DNA from: CAVDWX01 sp963612735
Lineage (GTDB): Bacteria; Bacillota_I; Bacilli_A; RFN20; CAG-826
Direction: 5' to 3'
Length of the DNA: 29,686 bases
Assembly (NCBI GenBank): GCA_963612735.1
Contig: CAVDWX010000083.1
Span: 1 to 29,686, forward strand
A program made the position numbers and the translations under genes. Shown here one piece after another: positions 1 to 8,395 of this stretch; positions within the stretch are counted from its first letter, which is position 1, and every line of letters starts with the position of its first letter. The notes below the pieces were generated by a model. It was given only the letters and a program-made list of their open reading frames with translations. It was not told the origin of the DNA and did not search any database.

Positions 1-476
1 GCTAAAAAGATTCCAAAAGCAATTTCAACGAGTAGAAAGCTCAAATAAAAAGCTGCATAGATGCCAACTTCTTTAAAATATTTTTTACAAAAAGGATAAC
101 TGATTGCCACTATTAAAAAATAAATTCCTAAGCCAATCAAAAAGTAAGCATAATCTAATTTAATCGCGGTCTTTAATAAAAGAATGCCTTGCGATAAAAA
201 TAAAAGATGTGATCCTCCAAAAGCAAATCCGCCTATGACGAAGAAGATGTTATTTTTCTTTTTAAGCATTAAAAGATCACCAATTAACGACATCGATGTC
301 GCAATATAAATAAGAGGGGTCTTATAACTAGTTAACAAAGCGAATAAAGTTAAAAACAATAAACAAAAAGGTTTAGATAATTTTCTTTTCTTTTCTTCTT
401 CGGTATAGCAAAAAAATAAATTTATACTTGAAGCAATAACGTAGAGTTCAATAAAGATATAAGAAAGGGCGTTCAC
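1..476 (-). CDS. YhhN/TMEM86-family membrane protein (3' end cut by window edge)
   Basis: An open minus-strand frame runs off the left edge; about 158 codons are visible. It encodes a polytopic membrane protein: a first hydrophobic helix, a basic loop (EEEKKRKLSKP), a second helix, then the segment SMSLIGDLLMLKKKN and further helices with a GGFAFGGSHLLFL segment. The 'S-L-x-GD-x-L-L' and 'G-x-x-x-F-x-x-x-H-x-x-x' signatures are those I associate with YhhN/TMEM86 (lysoplasmalogenase-like) proteins, which hydrolyse or bind the vinyl-ether lipid lysoplasmalogen in animals; the bacterial role is less clear. No ATG lies near the N-terminus; GTG at 476-474 is the best start, because stop codons lie further up, but it has no clear Shine-Dalgarno site. 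It is divergent from the gene at 581. Family call is from motif memory only. Confidence 0.6.
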   Translation of the reverse strand, partial: MNALSYIFIELYVIASSINLFFCYTEEEKKRKLSKPFCLLFLTLFALLTSYKTPLIYIATSMSLIGDLLMLKKKNNIFFVIGGFAFGGSHLLFLSQGILLLKTAIKLDYAYFLIGLGIYFLIVAISYPFCKKYFKEVGIYAAFYLSFLLVEIAFGIFL

Positions 477-567
477 ACTAATAGTGTAGTCTAATTTAGT
501 TAAAAAATAAAACTAAAATCTAATAACCTACTAAGTAATAAATATCACATAATATATCTAAATAAGA

Positions 568-573
568 TATAAT
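568..573 (+). promoter_or_regulatory. -10 box of a leaderless transcript
   Basis: A perfect TATAAT ends 7 nt before the ATG at 581, so transcription should begin at or next to the start codon. There is no Shine-Dalgarno sequence between them. No convincing -35 is seen at 16-18 bp upstream. Confidence 0.5.
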
Positions 574-580
574 ACTAATT

Positions 581-1651
581 ATGAAGTTAAACCTCAGCCC
601 CATTGATTTAACTAAAGTTAAGAAAATTATCGAGACGAAAGAAATTAACGTTTCAATCTCAGATATGTTTTTTTATCTATTTGATCGGCCCGATATTTTT
701 AATGAAAATAATATTAATAAATTAATCAATAAAAACAAAATAACAATTGATGAAGCACTCCTTCAACTAGCAATTGATTTATGGGAAATAGATAAAGATA
801 ACGAAGAAAATAAACAAATCATAAACGAATATATCAAAGGGCAATTCATCGAATTAGATTATAATAAAATAATTGAAAATCCATATTATAAATCAATTAA
901 ATTAGATGAAATTAATCTAAAAGACGTTAAAATCGAAAACCTTTCATTTAAGCCTTATGAAATCATTCCAGTCGATGATATAGTTGTTGAAGAGAACATC
1001 TATTTTAAAGAAAAAACTAAACTTGGCTATTTTAAAAAAGAACTTCCCTATGTTGCTATAAGTAAAAATAATACAATCTGGATGTCGATTACACCAAGCG
1101 AAATAGATTCAATGGAAAAAGAAATAAAAGAAGCTTCTGGTAAAGTCATTACATTTGGTTTAGGGCTTGGCTATTACGCCTATATGGTTTCGCTTAAAAA
1201 TGATGTGAGCGAAGTAAAAATTGTCGAAAAAGATAAGGAAATCATAAAGCTTTTCTTAAACTACATACTTCCTCAATTTCCATACAAAGATAAAATTAAA
1301 ATCATTGAAGAGGATGCTTTTACTTATTTAGATAAAAACGAAATGAATAGTTCTTATGCTTATTTTGATTTATGGCATTCCCCAAATGATGGTTTAGCGA
1401 TGTATTTAAGAATAAAAGAATATGAAAATAGATATCCAAAAACTAAATTTTCTTATTGGCTCAAGGAAAGCATATTAGCGTTATATCGAAGAATGAAAAT
1501 TACTCTCATTGAAGAAAATCTATTAGGCTATCAAGATAAAGATTATCTAAAAAGTAAAAACGAAGAGGATAAAATCATCAACGAATTATATTTCAAAACA
1601 AAAAACATCCCCATTAATACAATCGAGGATGTTATTGATTTTCTTAAATAG
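581..1651 (+). CDS. SAM-dependent methyltransferase-like orphan protein
   Basis: This 356-residue soluble protein has an N-terminal half I do not recognise (acidic/lysine-rich, about residues 1-185) and a C-terminal half with the layout of a class I Rossmann methyltransferase. A glycine-rich loop follows a beta strand (VITFGLGLGYYAYMV), then comes an acidic strand end (VKIVEKDKEI, ribose-binding position), then IKIIEEDAFTYL, and then YAYFDLWHSPNDG in the motif IV position. Spermidine-synthase-like folds share this order. The substrate cannot be read from sequence. The DLWHSP motif is not NPPY or DPPY, so nucleic-acid base N-methylation is not indicated. The gene stands alone, convergent with the gene at 1657 with 5 nt between stop codons. 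It has no Shine-Dalgarno site and appears leaderless. Confidence 0.6.
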   Translation: MKLNLSPIDLTKVKKIIETKEINVSISDMFFYLFDRPDIFNENNINKLINKNKITIDEALLQLAIDLWEIDKDNEENKQIINEYIKGQFIELDYNKIIENPYYKSIKLDEINLKDVKIENLSFKPYEIIPVDDIVVEENIYFKEKTKLGYFKKELPYVAISKNNTIWMSITPSEIDSMEKEIKEASGKVITFGLGLGYYAYMVSLKNDVSEVKIVEKDKEIIKLFLNYILPQFPYKDKIKIIEEDAFTYLDKNEMNSSYAYFDLWHSPNDGLAMYLRIKEYENRYPKTKFSYWLKESILALYRRMKITLIEENLLGYQDKDYLKSKNEEDKIINELYFKTKNIPINTIEDVIDFLK

Positions 1652-1656
1652 ATAAA

Positions 1657-2091
1657 TTATTGAGTGATATTGATGATTGGTCTAAGATAACTATCTAATT
1701 TGTCATCAAGCAAGAATTTAATCATGTCATCAAGCCAATAATTTAAAACATTAGTGTTGGCAATATCATAGCAAACGCTATCGACATAGAAGAATGGATT
1801 TTCTCCGGTACCAACATAAGCTTTGAACCATAAGCTATAATCATTGAATGCATTAATCACACGTGCGGCACTTTCTAAATTATAAATTTTGTCAAAGACG
1901 CAGCGGAATGTGCTAACACCATTTTGATTAATGATAACAGTGATTAAAGTATCACTTTTATAATCTTTAATGGTGGTATTATTAACATTGCAGTGAAGAC
2001 GATTATCTTTGATTTCACTTTCAACAGTTAGACCTTTACCACGAAGATTATTTTCAACAACAGTTTTTGCAGCGTTTAAATCTAAACTCAT
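1657..2091 (-). CDS. Conserved-looking hypothetical protein, 144 aa
   Basis: I do not recognise this family with confidence. The protein is soluble with no signal peptide or membrane segment. Its pattern of an N-terminal helix (NAAKTVVENNLRGKG), alternating beta strands (LITVIINQNG, VSTFRCVFDKIY) and a C-terminal helix with aromatic and acidic residues loosely resembles the YbjN / type III chaperone-like alpha-beta fold, which is only a suggestion. The start is well supported: GGGAGG lies about 10 nt upstream on the minus strand, and a TTGATA-N18-TAAAAT promoter precedes it. It is a single-gene unit between the convergent gene at 581 and the amidohydrolase gene upstream at 2187. Confidence 0.6.
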   Translation of the reverse strand: MSLDLNAAKTVVENNLRGKGLTVESEIKDNRLHCNVNNTTIKDYKSDTLITVIINQNGVSTFRCVFDKIYNLESAARVINAFNDYSLWFKAYVGTGENPFFYVDSVCYDIANTNVLNYWLDDMIKFLLDDKLDSYLRPIINITQ

Positions 2092-2117
2092 GAAACTTTC
2101 CTCCCAAATCTAATGAG

Positions 2118-2147
2118 ATTTTATCATTTAAAAGACACTATTATCAA
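2118..2147 (-). promoter_or_regulatory. Promoter of the 144-aa gene
   Basis: On the minus strand TTGATA (2147-2142) is followed after 18 bp by TAAAAT (2123-2118), with a TGn extended -10 motif at 2126-2124. The predicted RNA leader of about 20 nt holds the GGGAGG ribosome-binding site. Confidence 0.5.
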
Positions 2148-2156
2148 TATAATAAT

Positions 2157-2184
2157 AAAAAAGTTAAATAATCTATACTTTTTG
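2157..2184 (-). terminator. Weak T-rich stem-loop after the amidohydrolase gene
   Basis: AAAAAGT (2158-2164) can pair with ACTTTTT (2177-2183) around a 12-nt loop, and T-runs flank it on both strands. The stem is nearly all A-U, so termination would be weak. Confidence 0.3.
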
Positions 2185-2186
2185 AT

Positions 2187-3467
2187 TTATTTAAAGAAAA
2201 TATCGCTCACATATTTTTGAGCTTTTTCATATAATTTATCGATATCTTCATCGATATAATAGACATTATCTTTATATAAAATCTTGCCATTGATCATCGT
2301 CATTTTAACAAGTGATTTACTCCCGCTATAGACTAAGGCGTTGATAACATTATGTATTGGTCTCATCGAAGGATTTGATAAATCAATCATGATGATATCA
2401 GCTAGTTGATTTTCTTTTAAATACATCGCTTCATCTAACTGCATAATTTTACTTCCGTTTACAGTAGCCATCTTTAAAATTTCAAAAGCGGAAATTGAGG
2501 ATGGATCTTTATTTATTAATTTAGCAAAAACATTAGCAAGATACATTTCCTTAAACATATCTAAAGAGTTATTAGAAGCCGCTCCATCAGTGCCTAAAGC
2601 GACATTGACATCATGATCTAATAATTTTCTTAACGGACAAATTCCTGATGCCAGTTTCGCGTTGCTAGCGGGGCATGAAATAACTGATAGATTATCTTTT
2701 TTGATAATTTCAATATCTTCATCAGAAATATAAATGCCATGAAATAATCCTCCACCATATTTATAAAGTCCAAGTGAATCAAAATATTGAGTTGGGGACA
2801 TATTATGACGACTAAATGAATCCATTACTTCTTGATAAGTTTCAGAATTATGAGAAAAAAATGGAAGATGATATTTTTCAATTATTTCTTTACATAATTT
2901 AACCTGTTCATCTAAAAGAGTGTATTCAGCGTGTACACCTGGAAAAACTCGTATTAATGAATCTTTTTTGAAATTATAAGCGTTTATTAGCTCTTCCCAT
3001 TCTTTTAATAAATTAAGGTAACTAACTTTGCTATTATGTATTAAAACTATCCCAGTTCTAAATCCTAATTCTAATGATGATTTAATAGTTTCATATGGAA
3101 ATAGATATTGATCTAAACTAGATGTAATTCCAGATGATAAATATTCTAGAATCGCAATTTTATTAAATAGATAAGCCTCTTCAGCATTTAAGTTATCTTC
3201 GTATGGAAACACTTCTTCAAAAAGCCATTTTTGTAAAGAGACATCATCGCTTCTATTTCTTAAAAAAGTCATCGCTCCATGAGCGTGGACATTTTTAAAA
3301 CCAGGCATCAATAAATTATTTTGACAGTCAATTATAGTTTCAGCAAACGATGAATCAATATGTTCTTTAATGGATTCGATGCGATTATCATTAATTAAAA
3401 TATCACCATGAATGATGTTTTCATTTTCCATGGTTAGTATATAAGCGTTTTTTAATAATGTTTTCAT
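2187..3467 (-). CDS. Amidohydrolase, MTA/SAH deaminase-type
   Basis: This 426-residue protein is a metal-dependent amidohydrolase of the cytosine-deaminase-like group (MtaD/TrzA/AtzB relatives). These typically deaminate S-adenosylhomocysteine, 5'-methylthioadenosine or related aminated purines. The metal and catalytic motifs are intact and in order: HAH in 'NVHAHGAM', 'HAEYTL' in the middle, 'SHNSET' (His plus the Glu of HxxE type), 'FHGIYIS', and 'GTDGAASNN' carrying the catalytic Asp. A short N-terminal beta-sandwich strand set (KTLLKNAYILTMEN) and its C-terminal return (MTMINGKILYKDN) are as usual for the family, and the length is typical. It is a lone gene, divergent from the SDR gene with 74 nt between them. 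Upstream is a possible GATAAT -10 at 3485-3480. Substrate specificity within the family is not decided by the sequence. Confidence 0.85.
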   Translation of the reverse strand: MKTLLKNAYILTMENENIIHGDILINDNRIESIKEHIDSSFAETIIDCQNNLLMPGFKNVHAHGAMTFLRNRSDDVSLQKWLFEEVFPYEDNLNAEEAYLFNKIAILEYLSSGITSSLDQYLFPYETIKSSLELGFRTGIVLIHNSKVSYLNLLKEWEELINAYNFKKDSLIRVFPGVHAEYTLLDEQVKLCKEIIEKYHLPFFSHNSETYQEVMDSFSRHNMSPTQYFDSLGLYKYGGGLFHGIYISDEDIEIIKKDNLSVISCPASNAKLASGICPLRKLLDHDVNVALGTDGAASNNSLDMFKEMYLANVFAKLINKDPSSISAFEILKMATVNGSKIMQLDEAMYLKENQLADIIMIDLSNPSMRPIHNVINALVYSGSKSLVKMTMINGKILYKDNVYYIDEDIDKLYEKAQKYVSDIFFK

Positions 3468-3526
3468 AAGTTCTCTTCAATTATCTATGTTATTCAAAAG
3501 AAAATAAAGAGAAAGTGTTCACTTAA

Positions 3527-3535
3527 TGGTAAGAT
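3527..3535 (+). promoter_or_regulatory. Extended -10 box of a leaderless transcript
   Basis: TGG-TAAGAT is a TGn extended -10 element ending 6 nt before the GTG start codon at 3542. No Shine-Dalgarno sequence and no good -35 are visible, as expected for an extended -10 promoter. Confidence 0.45.
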
Positions 3536-3541
3536 TAAAAA

Positions 3542-4459
3542 GTGAAAAAGAATATTCAAAAATGGATTGATAAGCATATTGATAAAAACAAGCTTATCAA
3601 TAAAACGATATTAATTACCGGTGGGAATTCAGGTATTGGTTTTGAAGTTGCTAAAATTTGTGCTTATTTAAAAATGAATATCTTATTAGCGGTAAGAAAC
3701 CTAAATAAAGGCGAAAACGCGAAGAAAGAAATCCTAAAACTATACCCAGATATTAAAATAGACATACTCCTAATCGATGTATCTTCTAAACAATCAATTA
3801 AAGAATTATGCGATTATATCAAAGAAAACAATGTAGATATTGATGTTTTCTATCATAATGCAGGAGTTTTTAATATTGCTCATTCTTATTCTATAGATGG
3901 CTATGAATTGGTGATGGCTACAAACGCTTTATCTTCTTATCTACTATTTGCTCAATTATTGCCCTATTTTCAAAAATTACATCATGAAGTGAAATTTATT
4001 CTTACTACTTCAGTTTTAGCCAAAAAAGCAAACATCGATTACCATGACTTATTTTTAGAAAAAAATTATCATAAATGGAAAATATATTCTTCATCAAAGT
4101 TAGTCAATATTCATCTATATTTATATTTGAAAGAACATCTAAAAAATAGTAATGTCGTTCCTCTTTTAGCTCACCCAGGCGCAACAGCCTCTAATTTAAT
4201 TAGAAAAGCTTATCCCAAATGGTTTGCTCCATTTGCTATTTTATTCATGAAAATATTTTTCCATAAAGTCGATAAAGCAGCGCTACCAACGATTATGTTA
4301 TTATCGGAAAAATATAGTAAATATGGCTTTATCGGACCACGTGGAATCTATAATCTAAGCGGTTATCCTAAAGCCAATAAAATTAGTAAACACATGAAAA
4401 AAGATTATCAAAAAACAGTGATGTGTTTAGAAAATATCCTAAAAACACCACTGCTATAA
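3542..4459 (+). CDS. Short-chain dehydrogenase/reductase (retinol-dehydrogenase-like)
   Basis: A 305-residue classical-type SDR. The nucleotide-binding motif TGGNSGIG lies near residue 27, HNAG replaces the usual NNAG near residue 107, a Ser in TTSVL sits at the catalytic Ser position, and YSSSK supplies the catalytic Tyr and Lys near residue 180. An Arg after the second strand (AVRN) suggests NADPH preference. The closest layout I know is the retinol dehydrogenase/WWOX-type SDR group, whose substrates in bacteria are mostly unknown. The C-terminal third contains a hydrophobic amphipathic stretch (WFAPFAILFMKIFFHK) that could touch the membrane. The start is GTG at 3542, directly after an extended -10 box and without a Shine-Dalgarno site. 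The stop is 1 nt from the stop of the convergent NYN gene. Confidence 0.85.
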   Translation: MKKNIQKWIDKHIDKNKLINKTILITGGNSGIGFEVAKICAYLKMNILLAVRNLNKGENAKKEILKLYPDIKIDILLIDVSSKQSIKELCDYIKENNVDIDVFYHNAGVFNIAHSYSIDGYELVMATNALSSYLLFAQLLPYFQKLHHEVKFILTTSVLAKKANIDYHDLFLEKNYHKWKIYSSSKLVNIHLYLYLKEHLKNSNVVPLLAHPGATASNLIRKAYPKWFAPFAILFMKIFFHKVDKAALPTIMLLSEKYSKYGFIGPRGIYNLSGYPKANKISKHMKKDYQKTVMCLENILKTPLL

Positions 4460-4460
4460 A

Positions 4461-5153
4461 TTATTCATTTAATGAAATAACTTCCGTCCCCACTTTGCCG
4501 TTTATGTCTTTATTGATAACGAAATCTTTAATGCTATTAAAGAAATCTATCGGTTTTTTAAAGCCATAATCTTTGCTATCAAAACTTGGGAAGGTACGAT
4601 ATATAGCCGCCATTAGAATAGAAAATAATATTTCGTTTTCATCATTATTTCTTATTACTTCTTTCGCGGTATTTATAATTACTTCCTCATTGACAACCGT
4701 AGTTACAGATTTACTAGATTTTTTCTTTCCTTTTTCTTTAAGTGTGATAAATCTATCGCAGGAATTGACAAAAGATATTGGAGTGGTATCTTTTCCTGCT
4801 CCGACGACGAATATCCCATCTTCTTTAAGTCGTTTCACAATGCCGGTAAAATCGCTATCGCTAGACATTATGCAGAAAGCATTAACGTGCCCACCATAAA
4901 GAAGATCCATCGCGTCGATAATCATCTTTGAATCAGTAACGTTTTTGCCTTTTGTATAAGAGAATTGTTGAATAGGGCTTAAAGCAAATTCATTAATAAT
5001 AGATTTCCAACTGCTTGAACTTGCTAAGGTAAAGTCTCCATATATTCTTTTAACAAGGATATTACCAAGGGTATTGACTTGTTGAATAACTTGTTTAAAT
5101 GTCGCAGGTGAAGCGTTTTCACTATCTATTAATAAAGCAAAATTATAATCCAT
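4461..5153 (-). CDS. NYN (PIN-like) domain protein with C-terminal OST-HTH/LOTUS-like domain
   Basis: This 230-residue protein begins with an NYN domain (LabA/DUF88 type, PIN-like nuclease fold): 'FALLIDSENAS' carries the first acidic residue, 'KNVTDSKMIIDAMDLL' the middle acids, and 'CIMSSDSDFTGIVKRL' the SDSDF motif typical of the family. After a Lys/Ser linker, the C-terminal 70 residues (AAIYRTFPSFDSKDYGFKKPIDFF) match the layout of an OST-HTH/LOTUS domain, which often follows NYN domains and binds RNA. RNA cleavage or binding is therefore the likely role; the target is unknown. I chose ATG at 5153 because AAAGGAGG lies 8 nt upstream. A longer frame to 5195 would start at a poorer site ahead of that ribosome-binding site. 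Divergent from glyA. Confidence 0.8.
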   Translation of the reverse strand: MDYNFALLIDSENASPATFKQVIQQVNTLGNILVKRIYGDFTLASSSSWKSIINEFALSPIQQFSYTKGKNVTDSKMIIDAMDLLYGGHVNAFCIMSSDSDFTGIVKRLKEDGIFVVGAGKDTTPISFVNSCDRFITLKEKGKKKSSKSVTTVVNEEVIINTAKEVIRNNDENEILFSILMAAIYRTFPSFDSKDYGFKKPIDFFNSIKDFVINKDINGKVGTEVISLNE

Positions 5154-5245
5154 GACTTTTCCTCCTTTCTTAGACACTATAAAATAAGTAAACAATTTTG
5201 TTAATCAAAAAGATAGTTTCATTTAGAATAAAAGAGGAAAGAAAA

Positions 5246-6454
5246 ATGGATAAAGAGATATTTAAACTAATTGTAAAAGAATCGAGAAGACAAAACGAAG
5301 GAATCGAACTCATCGCTAGTGAAAATTATGTCAGTAAAGATATAAGAAAAGCGTGTGGTTCAATTTTAACTAACAAATATGCAGAAGGATATCCAGGCAA
5401 AAGATATTACGGTGGATGTGAATATATCGATGAAATCGAAAATATTGCGATTAATCGAGCGTGTAATTTATTTAACTGTAAATTTGCAAATGTTCAACCT
5501 CATAGTGGCTCACAAGCTAATGCCGCAGCCTATCACGCTCTTTTACCAAACGGAGGTAAAATCTTATCTCTTGTTTTAAATGATGGAGGTCATTTAACTC
5601 ACGGTTCACCTGTCTCTTTTTCTTCTCATTTTTATGCGTTTAGTTTTTATCCGCTTGATAATGGAAGACTAAATTATCAAACTCTCCTTGAAGTGGCTAG
5701 AAAAGAAAAACCTGACCTCATACTTGCTGGATATAGTGCTTATCCGTTTGAAATCAATTTTAAAAAAATTAAAGAAATCGCTGATGAAGTCAACGCTAAA
5801 TTCATGGTCGATATGGCTCATATTGCAGGCTTAGTGGCCTCAGGCTTACATATGTCTCCACTTCCTTATGCTGATATCGTCACTTCCACTACTCATAAAA
5901 CATTACGAGGACCAAGAGGTGGGCTAATATTAACTAATGATGAAGAGTTGATTAAGAAGGTTAATTCTGCGATATTCCCATTTTATCAAGGTGGACCATT
6001 AGAACATATCATCGCCGCGAAAGCCATCTGTTTTAAAGAAGCAAGTAGCGATGAATTTAAACTATATATAAAGAAAGTTAAAGAAAATACAGCTGCCTGT
6101 TCTAAAGAATTTATGTCGCTAGGTGCATTAACTAGTGGCAGTGAAAATCATTTATTCTTGCTAAATGTTTTAGATTCATACGGTTTAACGGGTTTAGATG
6201 CGCAAAAAAAATTAGAAGAAATTGGAATTACGACTAATAAAAATATGATTCCAAACGATACCTTGAAACCTAATAAGACGAGTGGCCTTCGTCTCGGTTT
6301 TGCGGCTGTTACTACTCGAGGTTGTACCCTTGAACAAGCTAAAGAAATCGCTCATATTATAAACGATTATCTAAAAGGAAATATCGATATAAAAGAAGGT
6401 CGATTAAAGGTTAAAAATATTACTAAAACATGGAAGAATATTAATTCACTATAA
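5246..6454 (+). CDS. glyA: Serine hydroxymethyltransferase
   Basis: GlyA interconverts serine and glycine using PLP and tetrahydrofolate, and is the main source of one-carbon units. The 402-residue protein has the family hallmarks: 'NEGIELIASENYVS' near the N-terminus, 'YAEGYPGKRYYGGCEY', 'MVDMAHIAGLVASG', the PLP lysine in 'TSTTHKTLRGPRGG', and 'TSGLRLGFAAVTTRG' near the end. The start is ATG at 5246, preceded by AAGAGG at 5232-5237; an upstream in-frame start at 5198 adds a nonhomologous extension without a ribosome-binding site. The glycosyltransferase gene follows after 27 nt with its own Shine-Dalgarno site and no terminator between, so they are probably co-transcribed. Near-universal family; confident call. 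Confidence 0.97.
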   Translation: MDKEIFKLIVKESRRQNEGIELIASENYVSKDIRKACGSILTNKYAEGYPGKRYYGGCEYIDEIENIAINRACNLFNCKFANVQPHSGSQANAAAYHALLPNGGKILSLVLNDGGHLTHGSPVSFSSHFYAFSFYPLDNGRLNYQTLLEVARKEKPDLILAGYSAYPFEINFKKIKEIADEVNAKFMVDMAHIAGLVASGLHMSPLPYADIVTSTTHKTLRGPRGGLILTNDEELIKKVNSAIFPFYQGGPLEHIIAAKAICFKEASSDEFKLYIKKVKENTAACSKEFMSLGALTSGSENHLFLLNVLDSYGLTGLDAQKKLEEIGITTNKNMIPNDTLKPNKTSGLRLGFAAVTTRGCTLEQAKEIAHIINDYLKGNIDIKEGRLKVKNITKTWKNINSL

Positions 6455-6481
6455 TAAAAACGGAAGAAAGAGGGAAGAAAA

Positions 6482-7486
6482 ATGAAAGTTTTATTATATT
6501 TAGAAAACATGAAAATGATGTCTGCTTCTGGTATCGGAAGAGCTATCGCTCAACAACGAATAGCCCTTAAAGAAAATGAAGTAGAATATACATTAAATAA
6601 AAGAGATACATATGATATTGCCCATATCAATTCATATACCAGTGGGTCTTATCGCTTATTAAAAAAACTTCATAAAAAGGGAATAAAAGTAATCGTGCAC
6701 GCTCATTCCACTCACGAAGATTTAAAAAATTCATTCCGTTTAGTTTTCTTAGCGCAACCCTTCTATAATTTTCTCATCGATAGAATGTATTCTCACGCTG
6801 ATCTCATTTTAACTCCTACTCCATATTCAAAATCACTTATTCAAAATTATAAAAAAGTTAATACACCTGTCATCGATATTTCTAATGGCATAAAAATGGA
6901 AGACTATGCTCCTAATTTAGAATATGTCAAAGAATTTAAAGATTATTTTAAAATAAAAGAGGGAGAAAAGGTTGTCATTGGTGGTGGATTTTATTTCAAA
7001 AGAAAAGGAATCGATGATTTCTTTGAAGTAGCAAGGAAATTTCCAGAAGTTAAATTTATTTGGTTTGGTCATTTAAATAAAATAATCACGTCATCATACA
7101 TAAATAGATGTATCAGAAGAAGACCCAAAAATGCCATTTTGCCTGGATATATTAAAGGCAACATTATTAAAGGCGCTTATCAATACGCTAGTTGTATGCT
7201 TTTCCCAACTCGAGAAGAAACGGAAGGCATCGTTACATTAGAAGCTTTAGCGAGTCGTTGTCCCCTCATTGTCAGAGATCACCCAGTATTCAATCCATGG
7301 TTAATCGATAAAGTAAATTGTTATAAAGGTAAATCAATAGAAGACTTCTCCAATTTAGTTGGATATTGTCTTAACCATAGAGATGAAACTTTGATTGAAA
7401 ATGGTTATCAAGTTGCCAAAGCTCGAGATTTAAAAATAATTGGTCAAAAATTAAAAATGATATACGAAGAAGAATTAAATAAATAA
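6482..7486 (+). CDS. GT4-family glycosyltransferase, CpoA/diglycosyldiacylglycerol synthase-like
   Basis: A 334-residue retaining glycosyltransferase. The N-terminus 'KVLLYLENM...SGIGRAIAQQ', the segments 'DIAHINSYTSGS' and 'VIVHAHSTHEDLKNSF', and the second domain 'GGGFYFKRKGIDDFFEVARKFP' closely follow what I recall of CpoA-type enzymes. Those add the second sugar to monoglucosyldiacylglycerol to make the bilayer-forming diglycosyl lipid in streptococci and relatives, as in Acholeplasma. The E-x7-E motif of GT4 enzymes is intact in the 'EETEGIVTLE' segment. There is no signal peptide; basic amphipathic segments (RCIRRRPKN) fit a membrane-surface enzyme. GAGGGAAG sits a few nt before the start. 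It lies between glyA and a membrane protein gene whose ATG is 1 nt after its stop. The sugar donor is not determined by sequence. Confidence 0.8.
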   Translation: MKVLLYLENMKMMSASGIGRAIAQQRIALKENEVEYTLNKRDTYDIAHINSYTSGSYRLLKKLHKKGIKVIVHAHSTHEDLKNSFRLVFLAQPFYNFLIDRMYSHADLILTPTPYSKSLIQNYKKVNTPVIDISNGIKMEDYAPNLEYVKEFKDYFKIKEGEKVVIGGGFYFKRKGIDDFFEVARKFPEVKFIWFGHLNKIITSSYINRCIRRRPKNAILPGYIKGNIIKGAYQYASCMLFPTREETEGIVTLEALASRCPLIVRDHPVFNPWLIDKVNCYKGKSIEDFSNLVGYCLNHRDETLIENGYQVAKARDLKIIGQKLKMIYEEELNK

Positions 7487-7487
7487 T

Positions 7488-8258
7488 ATGGATATCATTG
7501 CCAGTCGAGACTTCAATCTCGCTTATATTATTTTAGATTCAATTTTTATTGTTGTATTCCTCATATTATTATTTATCAAAAAGAAATATCTAACCATTAT
7601 TTGGGCGATATTCGGTGGAGTATTATATTTCGCTGTCGATTATTTAATATTTCATTTATTAACACATAGTAGAAGCATAACAGGTGGGAGTATGTTTTGG
7701 GTATTATTATGGATGTCGATGAGTTATGGCATCACTAATTTTGCTTTCATTTGGTTAGCGCTAAGCAAAGATAAATATATCATCGAATGGTCATTATTAA
7801 TTTTTATATGGTGGATTGCATGTCCGATTATTTCCAAAATGATTGATTCACCTTTAATTCATATTCAAAGAACGACTTGTAAATATCATGGTGTAATGGC
7901 ACTTATTTTATTTATCTCCTACTCAGCGGTAATTATTTATAATCTTTATTACGCTAAAGCTAAATGTGAGAGAATCAATATTTTATGGATTTTTATAATC
8001 GGTGTTCTAGCTCAACTTGGATGGGAAGTAGCCCTACTATTAGGTGGAATAAGAAGTAATAATCTTTCGCTAGAATCTAAAATATTAACATTAGTTATCA
8101 ATTCATTAATGGAAACCAATTTAGGCTTGCCATTAATGCTATTAATCTATATCAGCGTGAGTTCAAAATATAATGAAGATTTAAGTAAAAATAATCTTAC
8201 GATAAAGCAAAGATTAATTGAACTAAACGGATTACCTTATTTTAAAAGATATGTATGA
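7488..8258 (+). CDS. Polytopic membrane protein of unknown function, 256 aa
   Basis: I do not recognise this protein. It has about seven hydrophobic helices: residues 12-28, 34-58, 66-87, 96-114, 130-152, 164-186 and 198-222. Many Trp residues sit near helix ends (WIAC, WVLLWMSM, ILWIF). The C-terminus is a short charged tail. No signal for a transporter or enzyme family was seen. Its ATG follows the glycosyltransferase stop by 1 nt, so translation is probably coupled, which suggests a role near membrane lipid glycosylation; that is inference from position alone. The TGA stop at 8256-8258 supports the standard genetic code. A terminator hairpin follows within 15 nt. Confidence 0.75.
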   Translation: MDIIASRDFNLAYIILDSIFIVVFLILLFIKKKYLTIIWAIFGGVLYFAVDYLIFHLLTHSRSITGGSMFWVLLWMSMSYGITNFAFIWLALSKDKYIIEWSLLIFIWWIACPIISKMIDSPLIHIQRTTCKYHGVMALILFISYSAVIIYNLYYAKAKCERINILWIFIIGVLAQLGWEVALLLGGIRSNNLSLESKILTLVINSLMETNLGLPLMLLIYISVSSKYNEDLSKNNLTIKQRLIELNGLPYFKRYV

Positions 8259-8270
8259 AAATTAATAAAA

Positions 8271-8298
8271 AATGTTGACCAAACATCAACATATTTTT
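8271..8298. terminator. Bidirectional intrinsic terminator
   Basis: ATGTTGA (8272-8278) pairs with TCAACAT (8286-8292) around a 7-nt loop. A T-rich run follows on the plus strand (ATTTTTATT), and AAAAA before the stem gives a T-run on the minus strand. It ends the glyA unit from the left and the proS/tRNA-Ser unit from the right. Confidence 0.75.
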
Positions 8299-8300
8299 AT

Positions 8301-8391
8301 TGGCGGAGTAGAAGAGACTTGAACTCTTGCACCGGTTACCCGATCTACTTCCTTAGCAGGGAAGCCCCTTCACCAACTTGGGTACTACTCC
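8301..8391 (-). tRNA. tRNA-Ser(GCU)
   Basis: Class II tRNA with a long variable arm. The 7-bp acceptor GGAGTAG/CTACTCC, the discriminator G and an encoded CCA are present. The anticodon loop is CTGCTAA, so the anticodon is GCU, reading AGU/AGC. The T arm is GAGTTCAAGTCTC-like. It lies 47 nt after proS on the same strand and is probably part of its transcript. Confidence 0.95.
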
Positions 8392-8395
8392 AAAT

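Noticed and set aside
4573..4899. Open frame on the plus strand, 108 codons
   Set aside because: It lies antisense inside the NYN/OST-HTH gene, which has clear domain motifs; it has no ribosome-binding site or recognisable protein.
5198..5245. N-terminal extension of GlyA
   Set aside because: The added 16 residues are not part of the family's N-terminus, and the Shine-Dalgarno site at 5232-5237 points to ATG 5246.
8256..8258. Mycoplasma-type genetic code (TGA as Trp)
   Set aside because: TGA serves as the stop in several genes with proper family ends or ATGA couplings (8256, 14927, 24704, 27630), and Trp uses TGG.
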